Shown: positions 45,971 through 57,612, numbered from the stretch's first letter. The stretch: 64,000 bases of DNA from Ligula intestinalis (GCA_036362985.1 JAYGXS010000006.1:10632483-10696482); one strand, 5' to 3'. Program-made: numbers and translations. The notes: generated by a model from the sequence alone, not told the origin.

Positions 45971-46137
45971 TGGCCGCGACATCCAATTTTTCAATGTTGA
46001 TTTTTGCGTCAAACATATTTCTGGTATATTTCTATAAATGGCAAAATTTTGTTCTCTGAGATACGCGCATTTCTGGGTCATTACCCTTCATCGGTCAGAG
46101 TTACCTGATTCAAGTATAGCCGCAGAAACTGCCGCTA

Positions 46138-46208
46138 CACTCGAGTTTTGAACTGTGGACCAGTGAGGTAGAAACGACCGTCCTATCCACTGAGCCACTA
46201 GGTCCAAG
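46138..46208 (-). mobile_element. tRNA-derived SINE head
   Basis: On the minus strand a tRNA-like stretch has an A-box match TGGCTCAGTGG and, 32 bases later, a B-box-like AGTTCAAAACT. The body that follows (46098-46145) recurs at 46265-46312. No clean cloverleaf can be drawn, so I call it a SINE promoter rather than a tRNA gene. Confidence 0.5.
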
Positions 46209-46234
46209 CCTTGCCAGTTTTTTTATCGGGATGT

Positions 46235-46391
46235 AAATTAGTACATGGGTTTACTCCAATCTCGGAGTTACCTGGTTCAAGTATAGCCGCAGAACCTGCC
46301 ACTACACTCGAGTGTTCACAAATTCGCCAGACGAAAAAAGCCAGGATTGGTGAATCCTGGGCGAGATCGGAGTGCACCCATGTACTAATTT
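46235..46391. mobile_element. 157-bp foldback element
   Basis: Ends are 30-base inverted repeats (46235-46264 and 46362-46391) matching at 27 of 30 positions, beginning AAATTAGTACATGGG. The interior holds a second copy of the 48-base SINE body and an internal stem (CCAGGATT...AATCCTGG). Could be a MITE-like unit or a SINE-derived hairpin. Confidence 0.6.
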
Positions 46392-46579
46392 CTGCTATAT
46401 GTTTAGCTGAGATTTAGATTTAGGCTGTTGGTTAAAAAGATTTAAGGCTCGGGTACAGAAGTTTACCTTATATAAATTTAAGTGGTGATTCGGATTGACT
46501 TTTAAATAAACAAGACCAGGAACTATGCAGAACAATTGGATCTTGTTTGAAATTCAGGGATAAACTTGACAGTTTAAAC

Positions 46580-47412
46580 ATCTACTACCTACTAGAAGCA
46601 CAACACCCATGATTTGTATAACGTTCAAACAACAGTACATAATGCCAATGAAGGCTTAGCATCAGCGATAGATATGAGACATTTGCAATTTTCAGCATCG
46701 GACACTATGTTCCTTATATCTGTCACAGTCTCTCAGCCAATATGAAGCAAGTTGTGTTTCTAAAAATGTCATTAGTGTCCAAGAGTACCGCCTCGTCGTG
46801 GACTCTCCTCCACGCTCCGATGACCCTCTGTGAGAAGGCTTTCCGTCAAACGTCCATATCGGCCGGCTTCTTCTGCATTTTATGGGATGACAACGCAAAA
46901 TATCCGTCCAAAACTATTTGAAGAATTCGTCAAATTCCAGGGTGCACTCACGGCCTCTGACAATTCTATTGGCTTGGATAAGGTCACCGCGGAGTTGCCT
47001 GTAATTCAGCAGGAGATAATTTAAGTTCAGTCAATCTGCTTTCATGAGGCATATATTTTATATTCGTACCCCTCTTTGAAGACCTCGTTTGCACTTTTTC
47101 GAGCCACAGGTAATCCTTCTTGAACCACGGACGCCAGGCTTGGAGTGCATAGTTTAAGTGTGACCGAACAAACGCTCCGTACGTTTTCCTGAAGACCTAC
47201 CTTTCATTGTGGACGAATCCCCAACTTATCCTTAATATCACCTGTGTCGCACATTTAATTACGTTTAGGCACAGTGAAAATGGTTTAAGCGAGCGTTTTA
47301 TCAGCACACTGTGGTCTTTCTGTTCATCAACTTTTGAACGTGGATGCCCATCACGAACCTAATGAAAAGGATCACCGTCATCATCGGTCCTTCTAGTACG
47401 GAACCTTAAATC
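46580..47412 (-). mobile_element. LINE-B RT fragment, copy 3 (satellite-fused)
   Basis: Minus-strand counterpart of 15258-15960 and 16446-17230 with the same 5' breakpoint at 47412. Recognisable pieces encode the KTYGAFVRS...YALQAWRPWF thumb and MRCHPIK-like C-terminal sequence. Frames are broken. Confidence 0.75.
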
Positions 47413-47414
47413 TT

Positions 47415-47720
47415 AACGCCATGGGAGTTCATACCATGGCTTGAGGGTTTGGCTGCTCACGCCACACAAGCTGGTTACAGCCTACGAAATGTTGGTAGTA
47501 AACTATTCCTGGAGCATCCTTAGTTTTTGTGATCACCCGCACGAATTTGTCCTGCGACCCGTTTCCATCACTTACCTTGGAAGGTCGTATTATTCCTTGA
47601 AGATTTGACTGGTCATGACAAATTAATGTGACAGTGTGTACAGTTTTGACTTTGTGGACCTTGAGCCCGACTAGACACAACAATAATTTTTGCGCTCCAA
47701 CGTGGACTATTTCGATTCCT
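47415..47720 (-). repeat. ~155-bp satellite, about 2 units
   Basis: Continues the satellite-LINE-B fusion on the 5' side of the fragment. It holds GGGTGATCACAAAAACTAAG and CATGACCAGTCAAATCTTCA (minus-strand reading), matching the units at 15975-16440. Confidence 0.65.
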
Positions 47721-47724
47721 ATAG

Positions 47725-48225
47725 CATTTCGCCAGTACTGTTTTGCACACTATCGATTCAGTTTTACACACTTAGGTACTTTCTGCAACTCGTGAATTTT
47801 TTATTGTGCCGTACTTCATCAGACGGAATCAAAGTGAAACTTATTTCTTAATGTATTGAGCCGATGTCCCAGCCTACAACCAGGGCAAGTTAAAAAAGCC
47901 TAAAAAAAACACCAGTGACTAGGACCTCAAGCATTCGTAAAGATCAGCAGTTATTTAGGACCTCAAAGATCTACAAATGGCCGTGTTGTTCCTGAATATC
48001 CTGCATATCGTTTATGCATATTTGAAAGTGCTTTTAAGCAATAGGGCGTATGGTTTGCTCAGTCTGCTTCAACTATTTGCAATACTTTACATTCCGTTGG
48101 AAGATTTTCGTCATTATAAATATCAGTCAACACACTACGTCACAGTCGCAAAGGCAAATATACAATTTTGAATTTAGTCGTTTCATTTACAATTTAAAAT
48201 GGAAGAAGAAAATATTGCCCTCGAT
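47725..48225. other. No recognisable gene
   Basis: About 500 AT-rich bases with short open frames on the plus strand (47977-48171, 48050-48295) but no motif and no second copy that I can see. Confidence 0.5.
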
Positions 48226-48242
48226 AATTCTACAAGAATGTA

Positions 48243-48320
48243 AGCGGGGCTTGGAATTGAGCCGAGGAAGCCTCGGGTGTAAGTCGAACGGCTAACCCAT
48301 GGAGATATAGAAGCATACGC
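48243..48320 (-). mobile_element. tRNA-derived SINE-like sequence
   Basis: The minus strand has GGTTAGCCGTTCGACTTACA then CCGAGG and GGCTCAATTCCAAG. The B-box fit GGCTCAATTCC is 10 of 11, while the A-box side is weaker. The layout resembles tRNA-related SINEs; no acceptor stem is evident. Confidence 0.4.
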
Positions 48321-48523
48321 CAGTGAGAAACAAAGTCGGTTTTCAACTACAGAAGAGCGGTCACGAACGTTATTGAAAAGTACTCCCAGCAAACGAAAGG
48401 AAAGCCTCAGAGTTTACGGGGTGCAACTTTTAATGATGACGCTTGCACATCATGATGACGCTACTTTACAAATTTGCAAACCAAGAGAGGGAGCTTACAA
48501 GTTTTAAAATTAAGATGGAGTAA

Positions 48524-49487
48524 TTGAAGAAATCTCTTCGCTTTCTCCTTAAAGAGGACAACACAACGATATTTGAATTTGAAAGTAGCAAGCAGAGGAG
48601 AGGAATTGCAGAATTGCGGTGCAGAGCATCTACTGAAGAATGTGAACATGCACCGTCAACCCGGGCCGCGCAATTGGTAGCTTCCACCTCCAATGCCCTT
48701 GATACTAAGCGCAAAAACACACCCACTAAATACCACGCTCAAAACCGCGATGAAGCTTCCACAATTCCACTTTCTAGTAACAACGGTTCGGACACAGAGA
48801 ACCAGGTAGTGGGTATGCTAAGGATGCATGCAAATCACTGAAAGTTACAACAAATACAGGAGGGGGAAGAACGAAGCCAGCTCTGTACAGTGCCATTCTA
48901 CGTTCAAAAAGGAGCCAATCTCTGGTGAACGTAAGGAAAACACAACGTCACAAGCCATTGTCATCAATACTTCTGGGTCTCCCGATGACAGTAGGGCTGG
49001 AAATATATCAAGGGTTTCCATTGACCGCCAAACCTACATAGATGTTCAAGGCCTACCGGAGTCCAACGGAACTATTCCAAAGAAAAGGACGGATGTGGAT
49101 GTCTAAAAGCTTCCACACTTGCTAAAATACATTCTCAGGCAGCCAGAGACAGTAGGAGTTTGTACAGCATTCAGGATAGGCAACAAAGTTACTAAACAGT
49201 CAGAAACTGTTCGAACTCCACCTATCAAGATAGTTTTGGATAACAAAGGGCAGGTGAACTTGCTTCTGGCCTGGAAAACAGTGCTCCACCACTCTAATAA
49301 GTCGGTGTTTTTTCAACAAAAGTACTCTCCAGCGGAACGTCTGAATCGCGGAGAATTGGTGGCGGGACTACGGGGAAGAGAGAGAGGTGGAGAGAGTAAT
49401 CTGACTATCTACAGGGACAAAATAATAGAAAAAAACACAATAAAGCTGTGGAAGAAGTCAATACTGATGACGGCTGCGGTCCAGTAG
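48524..49487 (+). pseudogene. LINE-C ORF1
   Basis: Three frames: 48524-48841, 48828-49106 and 49119-49487. The last ends VRTPPIKIVLDNKGQVNLLL, SNKSVFFQQKYSPAERLNRG and ERGGESNLTIYRDKII, the CR1/L2-type ORF1 C-terminus with its RRM-like core. YIDVQGLPES opens the RNA-binding region. The N-terminal third is basic and polar without clear motifs. Role by family: nucleic-acid-binding chaperone. Confidence 0.8.
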
Positions 49488-49589
49488 TACTGGCAAACTC
49501 GCAACCAAGTTAATTGGAAACTGCGTAGACATGCCGACTTAAATTTATGTAAACCAAAGCTCAGAGTCTATTCTAAAAAAATGATGAAC

Positions 49590-50175
49590 TTCTAATGCAG
49601 GTAGCCGATAAGTCCCCTGATGTTATAGCAATAACAGAAACATGGATATTACAGGACATCAGTGATTCCGAAGTGGTGCTTTCTGGATAGGAGTGGTTAA
49701 GACGATACCGTGTGGAACACCAGGTAAAAGGAATGGGTGTGTATTTAAACAGCGAATTAAGCGTGTGCGAGAGGCCTGAATGGATTACTTATGGCATGGT
49801 GGCTAGTCAACTGACAAGTAAGGCATGGAGGACGCAGCTTCTGGAAGCCGTGACCGTCTACCTACCACCACAGACAGACACTGATGCAGATGCGTAAGCA
49901 TAAATAAGATAGGTTGTTGACCCGATGTTTTACTCATGGGTGACTTTAATGCGCACGGCCGAATATTTCTAAAAAAGCCTATGATCACCATCTTTTAAAA
50001 AAACACTTGAGGTTCTTCTTACACAACACGTCCTAGTTCAAACTAGAGCATGCGAAGTGCAACATGTTGTTTGTTTAGAACTTTTCTTCACTAAGCATCC
50101 CGACATTATAGACGAAGTATGTTGCCTTCCTCCAATACCTCTCAGTGACTACGCTGTACTTTCGTGGGATAATGG
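49590..50175 (+). pseudogene. LINE-C endonuclease remnant
   Basis: Across frames: SPDVIAITETWILQDISDSE, VKGMGVYLNSELSVCERPEW, LLEAVTVYLPPQTDTDADA (the frame at 49712-49897), a broken GDFN block as MGDFN-like VTLMRTA / MGDFNAH reading near 49935, LFFTKHPDIIDEV and PLSDYAVLSWDN. The catalytic SDH block reads LSDYAV, so its His is Tyr. Decayed. Confidence 0.7.
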
Positions 50176-50183
50176 TCGTTAAG

Positions 50184-50300
50184 TCAGTCACTTTAACTCA
50201 CTTAATTAAGGGAAGGAGGCTTTTTCCCTTAAGCTGCCTATTCATAACCAAAAATCGCATGATATTTTAACCGTAACAATAGAACATACTACAAATATAA
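50184..50300 (-). mobile_element. LINE-B 3' fragment in LINE-C
   Basis: Starts with AGTCACTTTAACTCACTTAA (two decamer-like tail units) and runs through GGGAAGGAGGCTTTTTCCCT and CCTATTCATAACCAAAAATCGC, matching 41648-41750. Only about 120 bases, inserted between the endonuclease and RT linker of LINE-C. Confidence 0.85.
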
Positions 50301-50309
50301 TCCCCTACA

Positions 50310-51815
50310 GTAGACGAACTAAGGCCGAATATATGATGAGGCGACTTTTCGCAATTGATAGTAGAGGCATTGCAAATAGACTGAGGTCTACTTTTCCCAG
50401 GGATGTCACTGAGGACTGGAATAAATTTGAGGAGGGATTATTGCATCAAATGCGCATTCATTGTTCTTTTTCGGTGCTCAGAACATCTAGCCGATCTCAA
50501 TGGCTGAAAAGAGACCTCAAAAAAGAGAAATTAATTAAAAAGGATAGCTAATGAAGAAGTTTCGCAACACAAGCTGTAACGAAGCTTTTAAACAGAACAA
50601 AATCCAGCGTAACAAGGTAATCATGGTTTACAAAGGATGACGGGACTTTGAGAGCGATTTAATTTGTCGAGCTGTCAATAATCCAAAGGTGCTTCACAGT
50701 TATTTAAGGAAAAGCACACGCAACAGGAACCCGATTTCTGTTATGCAAAATGATGATGGTCTCGAAATATCCGACTGTGAAAACAAAGCAGAACATTCTT
50801 TTGAGTTCTTTTAGTCGATTTTCACCATCAAAACTGCCTTCGTTGCAACTGTTGACGAGGTCGCGGGAGCGCCAAATATTGAGGATATGTTGTTTGGAGA
50901 AAAGACGATTTTCCAAGAACTAAAAAGCTTGAAGGAATGTAAATTTCCGGGTCCAGGGGAGATTTCTGTGAAATTGCTCAACGAACTTGCTAGAGAGCTT
51001 GCTTAACGGCTTTCCATGATGTACCAGACATTGTCTGATACTGAAGTATTCCCCTGGGTTGGAAAACTGCGCATAATACACCGCTTTGCAAAAGCGGTAG
51101 TCGTGTATCTGCGAACAACTACAGACCCATGAGTCTGACCTCTATATTATGCAGATCAATTAAGAAGCAGTTGATGATATGTTGTGAAAAACAATATTTT
51201 GTCGAATGCGCAATATGGCTTTCGCAGTAATAGGTCATGTGTTAAAAACTTGCTCTACACGATGCAAACCTGGACAAGGGCAATTGATTCAAAAGAAACC
51301 GTACATGCTGCCTGCATTGATTTCCGGAATGCCTTCGACAGTGTTCCACACCAACGTCTCCTGCAAGAGTTGACACTGATTGTTTTCGGTTGCAGACGTC
51401 TTACGTGGATTTATAATTTCCTCGCTGATAGTTCAAATACCGTGTGTGTAGGACGACAAAGATCAAGGCCGACAGTCATTGACTGCGGAGTCCCTGAAGG
51501 TTCAATACTCGGACACATCATCATTTATTGTTCGTTAATGATTGGGTACACAAATTGGTTTGCGGTTGTACCATGTTTGCACATGATGAAAAAATATGGA
51601 AGGTCATCAAGCGTGCTTTGGATGAACATAGCTTACAGGAAAATCTTTGTCGATTAGACGATTGGTCGCATAGATGGCTCCTGTCGTTCAATTCGGACAA
51701 CTGCACACTGCTGCGTCTGGGAAATCGAAATTTGGTCTTTGATGCGTAACCGTACCATCTGAATGGAATCCTACTCCAAGAAACAGAAATACAGACAACC
51801 TCAAACCTTCGACAC
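50310..51815 (+). pseudogene. LINE-C reverse transcriptase, N-terminal part (arm 2)
   Basis: 50333-50551 is the EN-RT linker (SQWLKRDLKKEKLIKK). 51184-51657 is RT: ILSNAQYGFRSNRSCVKNLL, HAACIDFRNAFDSVPHQRLL (motif A, Asp present), DCGVPEGSILGH (motif B). After a frameshift the frame 51528-51749 has TMFAHDEKIWKVI, with FADD changed to FAHD as in arm 1, and DDWSHRWLLSFN. The reading stops at HLNGILLQE-equivalent sequence just before LTR-G. Confidence 0.88.
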
Positions 51816-51818
51816 AAT

Positions 51819-52333
51819 GTTGTTAGGCGGCTAAAACTGCAACTGCAATGTTGTACGCCATCAAGCGGGCATTCACGGTTTTTGACTGTTTCTTGAAAAT
51901 TTTCGGCAAAATCAAAAGGCTTGTAGGCCCTTAGCCTACCCTATACGTTGTTCAAATTTACTTTAAGTAGTGAATTTTGTTTTAATGCAAGCCACGTGAA
52001 AATACCGTTTCATTTTCAGACGGCATGATGACTTCTCGCACACTTTGCCTACACCACTGCCCTTCTCAACATATTTCCAACTTGCCGGCCGCATTTACTA
52101 ATGACCACTTACGAACGAGATTCATCTAAACTCTCCTGAGTGTAACTTGACGAACTGTACCTCAGGCCTTCAAGGACAACTCCTTTGAAAAAAACAATCT
52201 CTTGGCTGCTGCTGACAAGGATCAGGGAGGATCTAAATGAGTCGTATCATTCTCAATTTTCATCGTCATTCTCATATACCCCCTTTCTCCATTAGTGTAG
52301 TCTGGTAGATAAGTCACTAGCAGTTAGCTCTAC
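51819..52333 (+). repeat. LTR-G 5' LTR (arm 2)
   Basis: Aligns with 61680-62228 and with the arm 1 LTRs. It lacks about 55 bases present in the others, between GGCCGCATTT and ACTAATGACC. The Gag ATG at 52379 follows after a very short leader. Boundaries are approximate. Confidence 0.75.
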
Positions 52334-52378
52334 GATAGAAAGTTTCACGTTCGATTTTGCCGTTCACACGTTTTCAAC

Positions 52379-53343
52379 ATGGCTGAAGAATATCAACCTT
52401 TTTAAGAAGCCAATTAAGACGATTCTGCTTCCATCAGGTCATACGCATCAGTCTATCTGGATGAACCTCATGCTCATCAAATTTCTATTTAGCTGCCTCA
52501 GTACGAGGTTTAGACCCTATATTCTGGTTTAAACTGACCTCAGCCGTTTTCACCTCACGTCATATTACTATCAAGCGTTCGCGTTACTCGTACGTCGTTC
52601 ATTACTTACCTTCGATGTCGCCCTAGCAGTTCAGGAACTTATTGATCCTATTCCTAGGCATAGACCTTATTCTATCTTAAAACAAGCTATCCTTCAACGC
52701 ACGGCACAGTCTGCCGATAGTAAGCTGCATCAGCTACTCAACAATGTGGAGCTAGGTGATCAGGCGCCCCTTGCCCTGATGCGCCACATGCGTCACTTGC
52801 TTGCTGGTCGCACTTTAGTTGATTCTATTTTCCGCCGCATCTGCATGGATAAACTGCCCCATCCAATGCAACAAGTCCATGCTCTACTAGATGAAACTGT
52901 TCCACTTACCAAACTAGCGGAGCATGCTGATCGCATTCAGCAGTGTTACCCCGGTGCTAGTTCGTAGTCTGTACATCAAGAATCAACGTCAATGCCTAAC
53001 CATGCTGTCCCCCAGGTTTCCATGTCACGATCTGATCGTCAACCTGAAAGTCGTACGCAACGAAAATCGACCAAATCGTGTGGTTCATCCTCACCACGGC
53101 CCTGTTTACCCTCCCAATCGCTTTGCGATGTTTTGGCCAACAGAAACGACAAGTGCAGGATCTTAAAGATACTGTCAGGTTATTGGGCTGTCAAATGTGT
53201 TCTACGCTCAACCGGCTAAAAACTATTCGTCCTTCTACAAACCGCAATGGCTCTTATTCAAAAGAGCGTGCAGACGACAAATTCTGCTGGTACCACCGTA
53301 CTTTTGGCCCGGATGCTATGAAATGCGTTCAGCCTTGCACTTA
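52379..53343 (+). pseudogene. LTR-G Gag (arm 2)
   Basis: Starts MAEEYQPF and then hits a stop. The capsid region 52746-52967 reads PLALMRHMRHLLAGRTLVDS, RICMDKLPHPMQQVHALLDE and KLAEHADRIQQCYPG. The nucleocapsid end (53078-53344) has FCWYHRTFGPDAMKCVQPCT: C-x2-H-x9-C-x3-C, an unusual knuckle known from CsRn1-clade elements instead of CCHC. Frameshifts separate the blocks. Confidence 0.87.
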
Positions 53344-53384
53344 AACTAGACGTTCTCACTCGGAAAATGAGGCCACCAGCCAGT

Positions 53385-53740
53385 AATGGCGACGACTAGT
53401 GCTGGCCAATCGCGACCCAGTCGCCTGTTTTATGTGACGGACAAGTCCACTAAGTTCCGTTTTTTATCTTTACCGGTGCCGAGGTGAGCGTTTTGCCGAC
53501 CTCTCAATATTATTATTACCAGCCATCGCAGTTTACACTGGAGGCTGCGAATATAACCGATATCGTCACGTTCGGTCAACGGTCCCTTACTCTAGACCTT
53601 GGGCTTCGTCACCGCTTCCATTGGATTTTCATCCAGGCTGACGTACAGTCACCTATCATTGGAGCGGATTTCTTATCGCATTTCGGCCTCACAGTCAACC
53701 TCAAACATCAGAAATTGCTGGATCCTACTGCCCGGCTGTG
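53385..53740 (+). pseudogene. LTR-G protease (arm 2, DTG lost)
   Basis: SRLFYVTDKSTKFRFLS is followed by a frameshift exactly where arm 1 has LIDTGAEVS. Downstream FTLEAANITDIVTFGQRSLT, LDLGLRHRFHWIFIQADVQS and IIGADFLSHFGLTVNL continue into the start of RT. The catalytic Asp is not readable. Confidence 0.85.
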
Positions 53741-53744
53741 AACT

Positions 53745-54655
53745 GTCGGGGTAGTTTCGCGTGAGCCGTCCGCTGGCATACACTTGGCTGTGCCAAGTCC
53801 GCCACTTTCTTATATCTTGAGGGATTATCATTCCCTCGCTAAACCCTATAATTTCACGACGCTGGTCCAACACGCCGTTCGTCAGCACACCACTACCACC
53901 AGCAGATCCGTCAATGCTCATCCGCGTTGGCTTCATCCCGAAGAGCTACAGATCGCGAAAAACGAGTTCGAGCACATATTGAATCTTGGGATTATCCGTC
54001 CGTTTTTAAGTTCATGGGCTTCGCTTCTGCATATGGTTCCCAAAAAAGTCATTCAATGATTGGTGGTCATGCTGTGATTATCGCGCTGTTAACCGAGCTG
54101 CAGTCCCGGACAGGTATCCGATACCCCATAATTATGATATTTCCCTCATAATGACTGGAAAGATAATTTTTTCCAAGAATGACCTCGTTCGAGCATATCA
54201 TTAAATACCGGTCACAGAGGAGGATATCCCTTAAACCGCAGTCACGACAACTTTCGGTCCGTTTGAATTGCTTTGCATGCCTTTCGGTTTGCGGAACGCT
54301 GCCCAAATGTTTAAGCGTTATGTCGATGGCATTTTAAACAGTACATATACTGCATCCTTGTCGCTAACTCGTCCCATGGAGAACACGTTGAACAGTCCTG
54401 CCAAGTTTTTGATCATTTTCAGCAAAATTGTTTGCAGCTAAACGTCGAAAAGTGGATTTTGGGATCCTTTCTCTGGATTTTCTTGGCCATCCTCTTCCTC
54501 AACACGTGATCACAACACTTTTGGAGAAGGTGCAAAGCGTGTTTTCGTTTCCAGCCTCGAATCACTCACTTAGCTCCTCCATTTTATCGGCCTAATTACC
54601 TACTACCGGCGTTTTATAACAAATTTCGTCGCCATCCTGGCACATTTGACGGATA
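53745..54655 (+). pseudogene. LTR-G reverse transcriptase (arm 2)
   Basis: 53784-54059 is the fingers region: RWLHPEELQIAKNEFEHILN and LGIIRPFLSSWASLLHMVPK. Then CDYRAVNR-type sequence, FGPFELLCMPFGLRNAAQMF, and the catalytic box as Y-I-Y-C followed by ILVANSSHGEH (54342-54353) in place of YIDD. LITYYRRFITNFVAILAHLTD ends at about 54652, where LINE-D begins. Frameshifts lie between blocks. Confidence 0.88.
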
Positions 54656-54906
54656 AGTATCTGTAAATTGAGGGATATGTAGGAAAAATTCCTTTGAGTT
54701 CCCTATTTGCACATATATGTAGTGGTGGCAGAAAAATTTGGATCTCAAACTGATGGCGAGGCCAGTTGTCTTGAGTCATGGGATGGAAAAATAAGAGCAG
54801 ACAGTGAAAAAACCCCTCAGCGATTTTAAGGAGAAAAACTGTCGCTCTTGTGGGGTAATGCATGGGCTTTAGGAGAAAAAAGAAAAAAATGTCTGATTGT
54901 GTTTAG

Positions 54907-55067
54907 GAGGATCTAACGGGCGGGGCATGGCAACGTTTCCCAGGATCATCACCGTGTGGGAGCTGGCACCTGATTCTTTCTTGCTGATTGCAGAGATCGC
55001 CAACGGGACTGGAAAAACAAAGACATCCGTCCAGATCGTCGACAATCAGCTGCGATTTGAACAAAGG
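54907..55067 (+). other. Exon-like segment, Ig/FN3-like fold half (arm 2)
   Basis: 161 bp between GTTTAG (54901-54906) and GTGAGT (55068-55073). Same length and frame as the arm 1 copy, with no stop: ATFPRIITVWELAPDSF then ANGTGKTKTSVQIVDNQLRF. The differences from arm 1 (A/E, I/F, D/E, N/S) are few. Homology to an I-set Ig or FN3 domain is by spacing only. Confidence 0.35.
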
Positions 55068-57432
55068 GTGAGTTTTTAGGCCGTCAAGTCTGGCTGATAA
55101 GATCGCCAGTGGAGTTATCGCGGTACGCAGATATCCAAGTAGGGCAGGCCGCGGAGACCTTCGCATGAGACTATTTGTGGAGGGCATTATAAAATACCAT
55201 ATATATCCCTGAATTATTGTTGTTAGTGAAGTAAGTAGTAATGGAAATTACGATTTATCCGTTGTGCATAGGCAACTTAAAGTAAATGGTCCGTAAATGG
55301 CTATGAAAACAAATACTAATAAACATTTAAAGTAATCGCATTATTTTTGTTCTTGCTGTTAATTGTCAGCTGCAGCCAATTCTTCCATAGCGCGCACTGC
55401 TTTATCAATCCAGTTTTCGCTTAAAAGTATCTTGCGATTCGCACATAACGACGTCCTGAGGAAGCGCATTCCACGCTTAAGCCACCCTTTTTGAGAAGAC
55501 GTGCTTCCGAGCGTCAAGCCTGGCCCCAGTCACTCTTAATTCGAGAGGATGACCCCTTAAATTCGTGGTTGTTGCAAATTCAAAGAAATTTCCTCATATA
55601 GGACAGCAGTCTCGAAGACGTACTACGCGAAGTGCTAGTATCAGGTCCCCCCGAACCTGCCTGTAGCACAATAGAAAGAAGTCAAGATTCGAGAGTCATG
55701 TTTCACAAGACTGCGAGCCCTGCCCCATGACAAGTTAAGTTGCGCGCCTTTGCAACTTTTCGAGGATGTTGACGTCTTTTGCAACGTGGGGTTTCCAAGC
55801 TTCGATAGCGGATTCTAGTTGCGGTCGTACGAAGGTTCCGAAGACTTTTGTGAAGCACTATTCCTTGAAGGCAGAAAAAGCTCATTTGACGAGGTATGCG
55901 ACCAACATCGCGGACATGGCTACCGTTGTGCAATACAGGGACGGTTTAAGCAAGGGTGTGATCCAGACTCCCAAGTCTTTTTGGGAGTTCATTCTCTTTA
56001 GTGGTATGTCATTAAGTCGGTAAGCCATGGCATTTGAAGAACCGGTTTTGCCGACTATATTTGGTGGTGCACTTGCTCTCATTGAATGGCAAGAGCCAGT
56101 CCGCTGACCATTTTTGAAATCTATTTAAATTTGTTTGCAAGTGCTTTTCGTCAGCCGCAGTTCGAATTACGCTCCAAAGTTTGATATCATCGGCGAACAT
56201 GGTCATACCACGATCCAGTTCGCGGACGCAATCGTTGATGTACATAACAAACAAGGTAGGGCCAAGAACAGAGCCCTTGGGGAACACCACGCACAACCTC
56301 AACCTTGGCTGATTGTTGTGGACAGTTTGCGAGCGACCGATTAGGAAGCTTTTTATTCACGCAAGAAACCTACCTCTATCTCCTATGTGGCTGAGTTTAT
56401 GAAGGAGGTGGCGGTGCGGCACGCTTTCGAAAGCCTTTTTGAATTCAATATAGACAGCGTGCACTGAGTTTTCACGATCGACTGCCTCAGTCCAACTTTG
56501 TAAGCAGCAGCGTTAGTTTGTTGCTCAGAACCTACCTCTACGAAAACCATGCTGAACATCCGATAGCAGATGATTTTGTTGCAGGAACTGCAAAAGTTGT
56601 TGTTTGATTATCTTTTTCATAATTTCGCAGCAGATTGCAGTAAGGCTGACCGGTCGGTAGTTATTCGCTGAGACCAGGTTCCCCCTTGTAGAGCAGAGTA
56701 ATCCTCGCGGATTTCCAATATGCTGCTAGGCACGCGGTCTCGAAGGATATCTGTTAGAACATAGAGAGTGGTTTGACCAACTCACTGGCGAGCTCCTTCA
56801 AATTCTTGGCTGGTACCTCGTCGGTACCTGGTGACTTCTATTCTTTTAACATTAAGAGTTCCTTAAGAACTACAGCCTCGGGGAGTTGGGCAGTCCCAAC
56901 TATTGTATCCATTTCGATGTCGTGGTGGGATGAGCGTATGCCGTTTCCTTTGTGAAAACTGAATGGAAAAATTTCGAAAGATAATCAGCCTTTGCTTCAT
57001 CATCTATCAAGTCTCTACCCTCAACGGTCCTCAGTAGGGTTATCGGATCTCTGATTTTGGTATTCTACCTGAGGTATCTTTAAAACAGTTTGGAGTTAAC
57101 TGTGACCCAGTTCAGTTAGTCTGCTTCGAAAGTCCGTCTTGTTTGCGAATAAGACCTTTGACCCGATTTCTCTGAGATTTGTAGGCACTGACAGATGCAG
57201 ACGTTCTGTCTGTTAGCATTTTCACCCATGGTTTTCGCTTTATGTTCACTTCTATTTTCAAGGCCTGCGTAAGCCATCACAGTCAAGTGATCACATTTTC
57301 TCGCGAAATCGGACAGTGTTTGTTGATGAGCCTGTGCAGTGTGTTCTGGAACGTTTTCCTGTCCGCAGTTATGGTTCCAGAAAATCGAAGTAAGTAACCT
57401 GTGCGCCTGAGTTCAGCCTTCATTTGATCGAA

Positions 57433-57612
57433 ATTAAATAAATAAATAAATAAATATTATATTTTAGGCCCGGAGCGCCTCGTCATTGCAAACTAAGTGC
57501 TGTGGAAAAATAAATACAAAATTGATAAATGCTGCTCTCCATGAAACAACCACATAGACAGCGGGAGTGTTTAGAAGTGTTGGTAGATTAATTCATATTC
57601 ACCAACATATCG
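57433..57612 (-). mobile_element. LINE-A 3' fragment in LINE-D (arm 2)
   Basis: Counterpart of 23812-24004, with tail AAATAAATAAATAAATAAAT and the GGAGCGCCTCGTCATTGC terminal block. Shared by both arms, so it predates the duplication. Confidence 0.85.

Larger units (their letters stand above)
48440..51815 (+). mobile_element. LINE-C, 5' half up to LTR-G insertion
   Basis: Plus-strand LINE with ORF1 (48524-49487), endonuclease remnants (about 49590-50175), an inserted LINE-B 3' fragment (50184-50300) and the RT N-terminal part (about 50310-51815). It is cut by LTR-G at about 51819 and continues at 62272. From 50450 on it belongs to inverted-repeat arm 2; the part before that has no counterpart in arm 1. 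Confidence 0.85.

Noticed and set aside
46138..46208. Functional tRNA gene
   Set aside because: A and B boxes are recognisable but no acceptor stem or clean cloverleaf forms, and the downstream body recurs as a SINE.
51819..52378. Primer-binding site after the 5' LTR
   Set aside because: No convincing TGG-starting tRNA complement could be placed, because the LTR 3' boundary is uncertain.
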